Below the pieces are notes generated by a model that was given only the letters and a program-made list of their open reading frames with translations, made no database searches and was not told the DNA's origin. Positions 15,174-22,615 of a DNA stretch of 33,900 nt are shown here, one piece after another. The stretch is from positions 1 to 33,900 of the forward strand of contig PWGJ01000004.1 of assembly GCA_003554445.1 (NCBI GenBank), in the 5' to 3' direction. This DNA is from Candidatus Nealsoniibacteriota bacterium (lineage in GTDB: Bacteria; Patescibacteriota; Minisyncoccia; Minisyncoccales; PWPS01). Each line of letters begins with the position of its first letter. Position 1 is the first letter of the stretch. A program made the translations under genes and the position numbers.

Positions 15174-16463
15174 CTATTTATCCATCAAAAAGTCAAATAT
15201 CTTTTGATTTTTCTTAATGTCGTGAATATAAGAACGTAATCTTTTCAAGTTTTCTTCGTTTTGGTTTTCAGCTGATTGACCGGTGTGTCGTAGATGCTTT
15301 TGAACTTCTTCTTCCACCTCTTCGTCACTAACCTCAATCTCTTCTTTTTCCGAAATCTTATGAAGAATAATTGCAGCAGCTACATTGTCTTCCGCCTTAC
15401 CTTTCCATTCTTCACGAAGCTCTTCTTTGCTTTTATCAATTTGATCCAAGTAATCATCAAAAGTTACTCCACTTTGCTGAAGCTGTCTTTGCATTTTATT
15501 TTCCATATTATCCAGCTCTCTTTCTACTAAAATGTCGGGTATTTGAAGTTCAGTATTTTCAATTAGTTTTTGAACGATTTTCATCTTTAAACTCTCTTCC
15601 TTTTCGGTTTCTTTTTCGGATTGAATTCCCTCCTCAATCTTTTCTCTCAGCTCTTCCAAGCTGGAAACATTAGGATGAAGCGATTCAGCAAACTCATCTG
15701 TTAACTCGGGAATTTCCTTCTCCGATACTGATTTTAGCTCCAAATTGAAATCAATATCCTTGCCGGCTAACTCTTTATTGTTACTTTCTTCCGGAATCGA
15801 AACGGTAAAATCTTTAACTTCTCCGGCTTTCATTCCCAATATTTCATCCTCAAATCCTTCCAGAGCATTAAATTGTCCGCTTCCCAACTCAAACTCAAAA
15901 TCTTCTTCTTCAATTCTTTTTTCATCTTCAACCTTTCCCGTGAAGCTGACGGTAACCTCATCTTCATTTTTTGCTTTTCTGTCAACTTGTTTGGAAACGG
16001 CTCTCGATTTTTGAATCCTCTCCAAAGTCTCTTCCACTTCACTATCCTCAACTTCCACATCTTCTACCTCTTCATCTGCAATCTTAGAAGCTATTTTTTT
16101 ATAATCGGGAAGCTCAAGTTCGGGCATTACATAAAAACTTGCCTTGTAGACCAAATCATTGCCCGGCGCCAACTGAATGAAATCAACTTCCGGTTGTGAT
16201 ATGGGAAATAAATCATTTTTCTGAATGGCTTCGGGGTAACTTTTTTCAACTGCAATATGTGCCGCTTCATGCCAAACTTTTTCTTTTCCGACTGAGTTTT
16301 CGACAACCTCCCTGGGAGCATTTCCGGGTCTAAATCCCTCAATATCCATCTCTTTGGAGAGGGCTTGAGCTGCTTGATCAACATAATCTTCAAACTCCTC
16401 CAACGGAATCGTCACCTTTAACTCCTTTTTAGAATTTTCTTTGTCTTCTAATTTAATATCCAT
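15174..16463 (-). CDS. tig: Trigger factor
   Basis: A 429-residue ribosome-bound chaperone with prolyl isomerase activity. The ribosome-binding signature is GFRPGNAP (43-50) in the N-terminal domain. The FKBP-type domain (about 155-245) includes VTVSFTGKVEDEKRIEEEDFEFELGSG. The remainder is the long helical substrate-binding domain, ending IKKNQKIFDFLMDK. Length is normal. It has its own promoter (16492-16519) placed directly after the stop of the preceding gene. clpP and clpX, its usual neighbours, are not here. Confidence 0.95.
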   Translation of the reverse strand: MDIKLEDKENSKKELKVTIPLEEFEDYVDQAAQALSKEMDIEGFRPGNAPREVVENSVGKEKVWHEAAHIAVEKSYPEAIQKNDLFPISQPEVDFIQLAPGNDLVYKASFYVMPELELPDYKKIASKIADEEVEDVEVEDSEVEETLERIQKSRAVSKQVDRKAKNEDEVTVSFTGKVEDEKRIEEEDFEFELGSGQFNALEGFEDEILGMKAGEVKDFTVSIPEESNNKELAGKDIDFNLELKSVSEKEIPELTDEFAESLHPNVSSLEELREKIEEGIQSEKETEKEESLKMKIVQKLIENTELQIPDILVERELDNMENKMQRQLQQSGVTFDDYLDQIDKSKEELREEWKGKAEDNVAAAIILHKISEKEEIEVSDEEVEEEVQKHLRHTGQSAENQNEENLKRLRSYIHDIKKNQKIFDFLMDK

Positions 16464-16491
16464 ATTTTTTTAATTTATTTTACTGACATTA

Positions 16492-16519
16492 AGAATAACA
16501 TATTGAGACTGACAGTCAA
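16492..16519 (-). promoter_or_regulatory. Promoter of tig
   Basis: TTGACT (16514-16519) and TATTCT (16492-16497), 16 bp apart on the minus strand, with a TGT extension just before the -10. It lies right after the stop codon of the YjbQ-family gene. The leader would be about 20 nt. Confidence 0.6.
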
Positions 16520-16521
16520 AG

Positions 16522-16965
16522 TTATTTTCCCAAAATTTGTACTTGAACTCTCCTATTTCTGGATCTGTCCAGTTCCAGTAAAAAAATTCTTTGCCACGTG
16601 CCGAGTTGTAATTTCCCATTTATTAGATTTATGGTGTTGGTCGGAGTTAAATAAACCGCTTTGCAATGAGAATGTCCATTTGCACATTCATCATCACACA
16701 TATTTACGGTTCGAACATCAAAATTATCGTGCTTATAATCGGATTTCCGGGGAGCAACTTCTTCCAAGTTTTTCTTTATATCTTCAATTAAAAGAGGTTC
16801 ATTTTCATTAAGGAGAAGAGTTGCCGTGGTGTGCATTGTCTGTACGTTTACCAACCCGTCCTTGATTCCGGTTTTATCTACAAAATTTTTAATTTCAGTG
16901 GTTATGTCAATAAATTCAAGACATTTTTCAGTTCTTATTTTTAAAGTTTTGTTTTCTATTTTCAT
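16522..16965 (-). CDS. yjbQ: YjbQ/UPF0047 family protein
   Basis: A 147-residue member of the YjbQ (UPF0047, TIGR00149) family. Some members have been described as having a weak thiamine phosphate synthase activity, but the true role is unsettled. Family motifs are MHTTATLLLNENE, ANGHSH (the likely metal-binding His region) and LGTWQRIFLLELDRSRNRRVQVQ at the C-terminus. Length is typical (about 130-145). It sits between a strong terminator (17015-17045) and the tig promoter, so it appears to be transcribed alone. Its promoter is not clear. Confidence 0.88.
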   Translation of the reverse strand: MKIENKTLKIRTEKCLEFIDITTEIKNFVDKTGIKDGLVNVQTMHTTATLLLNENEPLLIEDIKKNLEEVAPRKSDYKHDNFDVRTVNMCDDECANGHSHCKAVYLTPTNTINLINGKLQLGTWQRIFLLELDRSRNRRVQVQILGK

Positions 16966-17014
16966 TTTTTAATTCGCTACAAAATCTTGTAATTCACTTT
17001 ATTAATTTTAATTT

Positions 17015-17045
17015 AAAAAGCCACCATAAAACAAGGTGGCTTTTT
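17015..17045. terminator. Bidirectional intrinsic terminator
   Basis: AAAAAGCCACC pairs with GGTGGCTTTTT around a 9-base loop, giving an 11-bp symmetrical hairpin with T-runs on both strands. Given the genes around it, its use is to end the murC-containing minus-strand transcript after the small acidic membrane protein. Confidence 0.85.
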
Positions 17046-17053
17046 GTTTAGCT

Positions 17054-17272
17054 CTATTTATCTTCTTCTTCATCCGATTCCGAGGCTTCGAAATCCTCAT
17101 CATCTTCTTCTTCAGAGTCATTGAAAGAAGATTCTTCCGGCTCCTTTTCACTCTCCGGGGTCACTTCTTCATCCACCGGAGTCATATCTTCATCCACATC
17201 CTCTAAATCTCCTTTGGTTACGTACCAAATAATGACAATTAAGATTACTATCAATATGACTAACCACTCCAT
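17054..17272 (-). CDS. Small membrane protein with acidic tail
   Basis: A 72-residue protein: one N-terminal hydrophobic helix (residues 2-18, EWLVILIVILIVIIWYV) followed by about 50 residues that are mostly Glu, Asp and Ser and surely disordered. I know no family. It is 19 bp downstream of murC on the same strand and directly before the terminator, so it is probably cotranscribed with thpR and murC. An acidic cytoplasmic or external tail could bind basic partners or metal ions, but nothing supports a specific role. Confidence 0.6.
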   Translation of the reverse strand: MEWLVILIVILIVIIWYVTKGDLEDVDEDMTPVDEEVTPESEKEPEESSFNDSEEEDDEDFEASESDEEEDK

Positions 17273-17291
17273 GATATTTTTAAATTGATTT

Positions 17292-18593
17292 TTAACCTTT
17301 TAAAAAGTCTTCCACCTTATATATGTCTCCTGCCCCAATTATAACTATTAATTCATTCCCCTGCAAATTATCTCTTATTTTGCCGGATATCTCTTTTAGA
17401 TTTCCGGGTAAATATTCAATTTTGCTTGATTCTACCTCGTCTACCAACGCTTTTGAGCTTATTTTATCCTTAATACTCTCCTTCTCCCTTCCCGGAACAC
17501 TATAAATATCAACAATGGAAAGTTTATCAACCGGAGATGACTTAAAAACCTCTACAAACTCCTTTTTTAAGTGCATACTCCTTTGATACTGGTGTGGTTG
17601 GAATATCGCCCATATTCTTCTCTCTTCAAACTTTTCTCTCGCAGCCTGTAAAACTGCTTTCAATTCCGTGGGGTGATGAGCATAATCAAGAACCAAGTCA
17701 TACTTCTTTTGATTAATTTGTATCTTTTTTTGTTCAAATCTTCGCCAAGACCCTTCATATTTTGACAATCCGTCCAGAATAAGATCACTTTCAATCTCCA
17801 AAGTTTTTCCAAGCCTGTAAGCAGCCAATGCATTTTCAAGATTGTGAACCCCGGGAACTTTTATTTTTTCTTTTACTTTTTCAGCAATCGAATCTTCCTT
17901 TGAAAAATAATTAACTTTTTGTTTAACTTTTAACCTCATCAAGTTTTCATCCTCATTATTTATGATTGCAACTCCGTTTTCATCCAATCTGTCAACATAA
18001 TTTTGAAAAGTTTCGAGCAGCTTCTCCAAGTTTTCATAATAATCGACATGCTCAAGTTCTAAGTTGGTAAGAATTATTATATCTGGATGATAATTCAAAA
18101 GTGACCCCTGCCACTCATCAGCTTCAATTAAAAGAATTTCGGAGTTACCCTTTCGATAATTAGAATCATTAAATTCTTTCAATTTGGTTCCCACGATAAC
18201 AGTCGGGTCCAATGAACCGGCTTCCAAAACCAGCGCAGCCATTGATGTAGTGGTGCTTTTTCCATGAGTTCCCGAAACGGCAATCGTAAAATAGTCTTTT
18301 GTCAGTTCTCCTAAAGCTTTCGGATAACTTCTGGTTTCGATTTCCATACTCTTTGCTTTTTTTATTTCAGGATTATCCTCGGGAATTGCCGGAGAAAAAA
18401 TTACAAGATCAGTCTCTTTTTTGATGTTTTTACTGCTGTGTCGATAAGTAATATCTGCTCCGAGCTCTTCCAGGTCCTCAGTAATTTTGCTTTTGGACAA
18501 ATCCGAACCGGTAACTTTATTTTTCTCCAAAAGAAAATGTCTTGCTAAAGCTGAAACTCCGATACCGCCTATTCCTACAAAATGTATGGTCAT
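17292..18593 (-). CDS. murC: UDP-N-acetylmuramate--L-alanine ligase
   Basis: A 433-residue Mur ligase adding L-Ala to UDP-MurNAc, the first peptide step. It starts with the Rossmann motif VGIGGIGVSALA. The ATP loop is AVSGTHGKSTTTSM, and the middle domain has LLIEADEWQGSLLNYHPD and ILTNLELEHVDYY. The C-terminal domain has DYAHHPTELKAVL and FQPHQYQRS, which distinguish MurC from MurD/E/F. It is slightly shorter than E. coli MurC but complete. It is separated from the mraY-murD-ftsW-murG operon by about 2.6 kb and is instead coupled to thpR (1-base overlap). Confidence 0.95.
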   Translation of the reverse strand: MTIHFVGIGGIGVSALARHFLLEKNKVTGSDLSKSKITEDLEELGADITYRHSSKNIKKETDLVIFSPAIPEDNPEIKKAKSMEIETRSYPKALGELTKDYFTIAVSGTHGKSTTTSMAALVLEAGSLDPTVIVGTKLKEFNDSNYRKGNSEILLIEADEWQGSLLNYHPDIIILTNLELEHVDYYENLEKLLETFQNYVDRLDENGVAIINNEDENLMRLKVKQKVNYFSKEDSIAEKVKEKIKVPGVHNLENALAAYRLGKTLEIESDLILDGLSKYEGSWRRFEQKKIQINQKKYDLVLDYAHHPTELKAVLQAAREKFEERRIWAIFQPHQYQRSMHLKKEFVEVFKSSPVDKLSIVDIYSVPGREKESIKDKISSKALVDEVESSKIEYLPGNLKEISGKIRDNLQGNELIVIIGAGDIYKVEDFLKG

Positions 18594-19162
18594 TATTTAT
18601 TACTTTTAATACTTTTAATAATTTTATACTCGGGTCCGCCCTTTTTCAGCCTGCTTTCCATTATTTCGAATGACTCGATTTCAAAATTATCTTCAATGAA
18701 TTGATCTTCCAGAAGAGGGATCTCTTCCAAGGAAATTTTTTTAAATTCAAAAGTTCGGATACGACCCAGAGTTATATGAGGTTTAAACTCTTTAAGATCG
18801 GGGCTGTAGTTGGTATCGGACCCCTTTAACGCATCCTCCACTCGTTTCTTTAATTCTTGTAATTTTTTATTATCTTCCACAATTGCCCAAATCATCTTCG
18901 CCTCCCTCCTATTCGGAATATATTTGATCTCATCAGTATTAACTCGAAAAGAATTAAAGTTAATTTTTTCAACTTCTCTTTCAACTGACTTTAGTTCCGT
19001 TTTTTTAATTTGACCTAAAAAAGCTAAAGTTATATGTAAATTATCGGAAGAAACCCACTTGACCGGATCGCTGTCGAAATCAAGTGAAATCTCTTTCTGC
19101 TTATCAGCTAATTTTCCGATTGTTTTTTTTGGCAAATTAATTGCTATAAAGACTCTTGGCAT
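18593..19162 (-). CDS. thpR: RNA 2',3'-cyclic phosphodiesterase (2'-5' RNA ligase family)
   Basis: A 189-residue 2H phosphoesterase. Both catalytic H-x-T-x motifs are present: HITLAFLG (His43, Thr45) and HITLGRIR (His129, Thr131). Family members open 2',3'-cyclic phosphates and in vitro can form 2'-5' RNA links; the cellular substrate is usually unknown. Length is typical. It is the first gene of a transcript that continues into murC with a 1-base overlap, and it has a convincing promoter 25-50 bp upstream. Confidence 0.92.
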   Translation of the reverse strand: MPRVFIAINLPKKTIGKLADKQKEISLDFDSDPVKWVSSDNLHITLAFLGQIKKTELKSVEREVEKINFNSFRVNTDEIKYIPNRREAKMIWAIVEDNKKLQELKKRVEDALKGSDTNYSPDLKEFKPHITLGRIRTFEFKKISLEEIPLLEDQFIEDNFEIESFEIMESRLKKGGPEYKIIKSIKSNK

Positions 19163-19184
19163 ATTTTTTTATCTCTTCTTTTCA

Positions 19185-19213
19185 ATTATGTAACAGCTCC
19201 TCAATTATTTCAA
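19185..19213 (-). promoter_or_regulatory. Promoter of thpR-murC
   Basis: TTGAAA (19208-19213) and CATAAT (19185-19190) with 17 bp spacing on the minus strand. The start point would be near 19178, leaving about 16 nt before the thpR ATG. The rest of the 127-bp intergenic region is a very AT-rich tract shared with the divergent amr operon. Confidence 0.6.
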
Positions 19214-19272
19214 CTTTTATTGTTTTTTAATTTTAAATTTTTATTAATTTATATTTAATTTTTTCTAAAATA

Positions 19273-19281
19273 TGATAAAAT
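19273..19281 (+). promoter_or_regulatory. Possible extended -10 of the amr operon
   Basis: TGATAAAAT fits an extended -10. No good -35 is seen in the AT-rich sequence before it. Transcription would start at about 19288, within two bases of the amrS ATG at 19290. No Shine-Dalgarno precedes that ATG, so a leaderless message is likely. Confidence 0.45.
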
Positions 19282-19289
19282 GATATGTA

Positions 19290-20294
19290 ATGAAAAGAGC
19301 TTTATTGCAAAAAAAGAAGGAAAATGAATTGGTGCAGTGTTTAAATTGTGCACATCTGTGTCTTGTCGATGAGGGTGGTTTCGGAATATGTAAAATGAGA
19401 CAAAACAAAAACGGGGAATTAAAAGTTTGCAACTACGGAAAAGTAGCCGCTCTGAATATCGATCCGATTGAAAAAAAGCCTCTTTATCATTTTTTACCGG
19501 GAACTGAAAGTTTGTCTTTGGGAGTCCCCGGATGTTCATTTAACTGTAAAAATTGTCAAAATTGGAGTCTTTCCCAGAAAAAAAAGGAGGATATAAACGG
19601 AAGACGGTTATCTCCCGCAAATATAGTTAAAATCGCAAAAGATAAAAAATTAAAATCAATCTCTTACACCTACAGTGAGCCGATTATTTTTTTGGAGTAC
19701 GCCTTGGATATAATGACAAAAGCAAAGAAAGAGGGAATTAAAAACGTATGGGTTTCAAACGGCTATTTTTCGGACCTGTCTCTGCAAAAGATTTTGCCGT
19801 ATATCGACGCGATAAATATTGATTTAAAAAGTTTTTCGAAAAACTTTTACAAGGATGTATGTAATGGAAGACTGGAGCCCGTCTTGGATGCAATTAAGAA
19901 GATACAAAAAGATGACGACACCTGGTTGGAGCTGACGACACTGCTTATTCCGGGTTACAACGATGATACTTCGGAAATAACTGACATGGCTCGATTTATT
20001 GCCGACTTAGATAAAGATATCCCCTGGCATCTGTCCCGATTTTCAAGTCGCTTTTCCAAAGATATGAAAGATATCCCAGATACTCCGATGGAGACAATGG
20101 AAAAGGCTTATCGGATTGCAAAAAACGCGGGCCTGAACTACGTCTATCAAGGTAATGTCGTAAATGGTAAAACGGATACCCATTGCCCCAAATGCAACTT
20201 TACAGTTATTCAAAGAGAAAATTATAAAACAAAAAGATTTGACGAAAAAGATTGTTGTCCAGATTGCAATCGAAAAGTCAAACTAATTAATTAA
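19290..20294 (+). CDS. amrS: AmmeMemoRadiSam system radical SAM enzyme
   Basis: A 334-residue radical SAM protein related to pyruvate formate-lyase activating enzymes. The [4Fe-4S] motif is CSFNCKNC (Cys82, 86, 89), preceded by GVPG. An N-terminal cysteine cluster (Cys17, 20, 24, 34: CLNCAHLC and GGFGICKMR) and a C-terminal one (CPKC at 299-302, CCPDC at 322-326) look like extra metal-binding knuckles, as in the AmrS family. The family is known for travelling with Memo-like and AMMECR1 proteins; its substrate is unknown. All three partners follow here on the same strand, with amrB starting 1 bp after the stop. No glycyl radical enzyme is present, which argues against a PflA role. Confidence 0.93.
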   Translation: MKRALLQKKKENELVQCLNCAHLCLVDEGGFGICKMRQNKNGELKVCNYGKVAALNIDPIEKKPLYHFLPGTESLSLGVPGCSFNCKNCQNWSLSQKKKEDINGRRLSPANIVKIAKDKKLKSISYTYSEPIIFLEYALDIMTKAKKEGIKNVWVSNGYFSDLSLQKILPYIDAINIDLKSFSKNFYKDVCNGRLEPVLDAIKKIQKDDDTWLELTTLLIPGYNDDTSEITDMARFIADLDKDIPWHLSRFSSRFSKDMKDIPDTPMETMEKAYRIAKNAGLNYVYQGNVVNGKTDTHCPKCNFTVIQRENYKTKRFDEKDCCPDCNRKVKLIN

Positions 20295-20295
20295 A

Positions 20296-21078
20296 ATGAG
20301 CTTAAATTTTGCAGCCGTAACTCCTCATCCACCTATCATAATTCCGGGCGTCGGAAACCAAAAAGATTTGACGAAAGTAGCCGATACGGTAGACGCAATG
20401 GAAAAAATTGCAAAAGGGTTTGACGAAAAAGAGGTCGAAACCGTAATTATAATTACACCTCACGGCTCCTCTTCAAAAAAGAAATTCAATATATCCGGAG
20501 CCGAATGCTTCACCAGTTCACTTCCGGGAGCTCTTCTCAGTTTTGACGGAGACTCGGAGCTTGCAGAAAAATTAACCGATTTAAAAGACGTAAAAAAAGT
20601 TCAAAGCGGTAATCTGGATCACGGTGCCTCGGTTCCTCTTTACTTTCTTAAAGAGAAGCGATCCGATTTTAAAGTTGTGCCGATTACCTACTCCCAAAAA
20701 AGTAGAAAAAAGCACTTTGATTTCGGAAAAAAAATATTCGAATTGATTAAAAAGGAAGAAAAAAATATCGGGGTAATAGCATCCGGAGACCTTTCCCACA
20801 AGTTAACTCCGTTCGCTCCGGCCGGCTTTTCAAAAGAAGGCAAAAAGTTTGACGAGAAATTAATTCAGCTTTTAAAAAAAGAGGAGACTAAAAAGATTTT
20901 GGAGATTGATCAAAAGCTAATCGATGAAGCAGCGGAGTGCGGATACAGATCAATTTTAGTCTTGCTCGGAATACTTTCAAACATCGATTATGAATCAAAA
21001 GTACTATCATACGAAGGTCCATTCGGTGTCGGTTACGGAGTAGTTCAATATTTAATTAAAAATGAAAATCAGACTTAA
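20296..21078 (+). CDS. amrB: AmmeMemoRadiSam system protein B (Memo-like)
   Basis: A 260-residue member of the Memo family, which has the fold of class III extradiol dioxygenases; human MEMO1 is a metal-binding signalling protein. Conserved blocks are AAVTPHPPIIIPG (His11), TPHGSS (His56), NLDHGASVPLYFL (His109), ASGDLSHKLTPFAPAG (His168) and ECGYRS (Cys215). Several of these His and Cys residues probably form the metal site. No enzymatic reaction is established for the family. It follows amrS by 1 bp and its end overlaps the next small gene by 17 bp, so translation is coupled. Confidence 0.92.
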   Translation: MSLNFAAVTPHPPIIIPGVGNQKDLTKVADTVDAMEKIAKGFDEKEVETVIIITPHGSSSKKKFNISGAECFTSSLPGALLSFDGDSELAEKLTDLKDVKKVQSGNLDHGASVPLYFLKEKRSDFKVVPITYSQKSRKKHFDFGKKIFELIKKEEKNIGVIASGDLSHKLTPFAPAGFSKEGKKFDEKLIQLLKKEETKKILEIDQKLIDEAAECGYRSILVLLGILSNIDYESKVLSYEGPFGVGYGVVQYLIKNENQT

Positions 21079-21355
21079 AAAATTTGACGGGAATATAGCT
21101 TATTTAATGCGAAGACTGGGATACCATCCCGACAAAAAATCAAGAAAAAATCAACTCTCTTTTTCCAGACCATTGCGCAATGGTAAATTCCCACGATTTC
21201 ACATCTATTATAATTCGAAGGAAAATGTATTAAATCTTCACCTGGATCAAAAAGCTCCTCGATATCATGGAGCATCGGATCATGCTGCCGAATATGATGG
21301 AAAACTGGTAAAACAAGAGTACGATAGAATAAAATCTTATGTCAGCAATAATTAA
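21062..21355 (+). CDS. Unknown 97-aa protein embedded in the amr operon
   Basis: A 97-residue basic protein with no name I can assign. It begins MKIRLKKFDGNIAYLMRRLGY, then has a polar stretch and the strand-rich middle SFSRPLRNGKFPRFHIYYNSKENVLNLHLDQKAPRYH, with five histidines (22, 47, 60, 69, 74), and ends with a charged helix. It overlaps amrB by 17 bp at its start and amrA by 17 bp at its end, which ties its translation to the AmmeMemoRadiSam set more tightly than any chance neighbour. Similar small proteins occur in CPR genomes from memory. A role as a fourth component of the system is a reasonable hypothesis. No signal peptide or membrane segment is visible. Confidence 0.8.
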   Translation: MKIRLKKFDGNIAYLMRRLGYHPDKKSRKNQLSFSRPLRNGKFPRFHIYYNSKENVLNLHLDQKAPRYHGASDHAAEYDGKLVKQEYDRIKSYVSNN

Positions 21356-21875
21356 TTTGGTTAAAAAAACAGTTGAAAGTTATGTAAAGGAGCAAAATTT
21401 TCCTGACCCTCCTGAAGAGCTATCTCAAAAAATTAACAATGGAAGCTCCGGAGTCTTTATTACCATAAAAAAACAAGGTGATTTGCGGGGATGTATGGGA
21501 ACCATTGAATCCGAGGAAAATATAGTAAAGCAGATCGTTTCGAGCTCGATAAGCGCGTGCCGAGACCCTAGATTTAAGAGTATAAAAGAGAGTGAACTTC
21601 CCGAGCTTAGTTATGAAGTAAATATCTTAAAAGAACCAAGGGAAGTTATGACGGTCAGTGATTCAAAGATCCCTGAAAATATACCGTTGTTGCAACCTGA
21701 AAAAGAAGGGATTATTGTAAAATCAGGAAATAAAACCGGCCTGCTTTTACCCGGCATTGAGGGAATCGATTCTCCGGATAAGCAGTTAAAATTAGCTTTA
21801 AGGAAGGCAGGAATTGACTTGACTAAAAATTATAAGATATATAAATTTGAAACCGATAAATATGAAGGAATGTAA
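21339..21875 (+). CDS. amrA: AmmeMemoRadiSam system protein A (AMMECR1 domain)
   Basis: A 178-residue AMMECR1-domain protein. The signature is GDLRGCMGTIE (LRGCMG at 49-54), followed by ISACRDPRFKSI, LSYEVNILKEP and the C-terminal IVKSGNKTGLLLPG region. The domain's biochemical function is unknown in all organisms; the invariant LRGC-x-G loop suggests catalysis or binding. It overlaps the preceding 97-aa gene by 17 bp and the following recombinase-like gene by 14 bp. Length is normal for bacterial and archaeal versions. Confidence 0.93.
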   Translation: MSAIINLVKKTVESYVKEQNFPDPPEELSQKINNGSSGVFITIKKQGDLRGCMGTIESEENIVKQIVSSSISACRDPRFKSIKESELPELSYEVNILKEPREVMTVSDSKIPENIPLLQPEKEGIIVKSGNKTGLLLPGIEGIDSPDKQLKLALRKAGIDLTKNYKIYKFETDKYEGM

Positions 21876-22611
21876 AAAAATAATTAATTATTTTCCGGAT
21901 TTTTTGAAAAGTATTCAAAACTCCAACCTTTCCAAATCAACTTTAAATTGCCACGAAAGACATCTCAGTCAATTTAAAAGATGGCTACTTGCAAATAATT
22001 TGGAAAATATAAAACCGAATGAATTAACTGAGGAAGATATTAAAAATTATATATCTTTTTTGAAAAACAAAAAAAACTCCAGGGGTGACATCATCAGCAA
22101 ACAGACACAAAAAAATTATATAAGAACAATTCGTTACTTTTTAAAGTTTTTAGAAAATAAAGACCTGGATTGCACTTCTTCAGAAAAAGCCAGACTTGAA
22201 AAAAAGATAGAAAGCGATATTCAAAAGCTGGTTAATTATTACTTTAAAACAAAAGGTCTTGATTTGGAAGATATTAAAAAAAGTGCAAGAAAAAAGAAGA
22301 TAATATATTCCAGATATACCAAGCCGGCAAAGGATCTAATTGAACTGGCCGGATCTCTGGATGAAGCCAAAAAAGCCGTCAAAAAGGTGGCCGACTGGGC
22401 AAATTCCAGAAACCTCGACTATGCCATAGAAACCGTCTTTAAAAAATGGCCCGAATTGGACAACTTAAAGCCGAAGAAAAAAGAAAAGAAGCCTTATTAT
22501 AAAGGAGATAAAATGATTAAATCACGAGGAAAATGGTACGTTATAGACAGTCAAGGTGAATGGTTTGAATTTGCAGGAAAAGAAGAGGATATAAATTGGA
22601 AAGAAGAATAA
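21862..22611 (+). CDS. Recombinase core-binding domain protein lacking a catalytic domain
   Basis: A 249-residue protein. Residues 1-110 closely follow the N-terminal DNA-binding half of this window's Xer protein: LSKSTLNCHERHLSQFKRWL, then LTEEDIKNYISFL, then ISKQTQKNYIRTIRYFLKFL. The Arg-Lys-His-Arg-His-Tyr catalytic half is absent. It is replaced by a lysine-rich helical region (IIYSRYTKPAKDLIELAGSL, VADWANSRNLDYAIETVFKKW) and a small C-terminal module rich in Trp and Tyr (GDKMIKSRGKWYVID, GEWFEFAGKEEDINW). The start at the ATG at 21862 is preferred over a TTG at 21847 because both lie inside amrA and the ATG gives the smaller overlap. It cannot recombine DNA by itself; it may bind DNA or modulate Xer. 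It is coupled to amrA and followed 4 bp later by fmt. Confidence 0.75.
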   Translation: MKECKKIINYFPDFLKSIQNSNLSKSTLNCHERHLSQFKRWLLANNLENIKPNELTEEDIKNYISFLKNKKNSRGDIISKQTQKNYIRTIRYFLKFLENKDLDCTSSEKARLEKKIESDIQKLVNYYFKTKGLDLEDIKKSARKKKIIYSRYTKPAKDLIELAGSLDEAKKAVKKVADWANSRNLDYAIETVFKKWPELDNLKPKKKEKKPYYKGDKMIKSRGKWYVIDSQGEWFEFAGKEEDINWKEE

Positions 22612-22615
22612 AAAT

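Noticed and set aside
15873..16199. Plus-strand open frames opposite tig
   Set aside because: They have no ribosome-binding site or recognisable protein features and lie wholly antisense to a well-conserved chaperone gene. The same holds for other antisense frames in the window.
19290..20294. Pyruvate formate-lyase activating enzyme
   Set aside because: It is homologous, but no glycyl radical enzyme is nearby, the extra cysteine clusters fit AmrS, and amrB and amrA follow directly.
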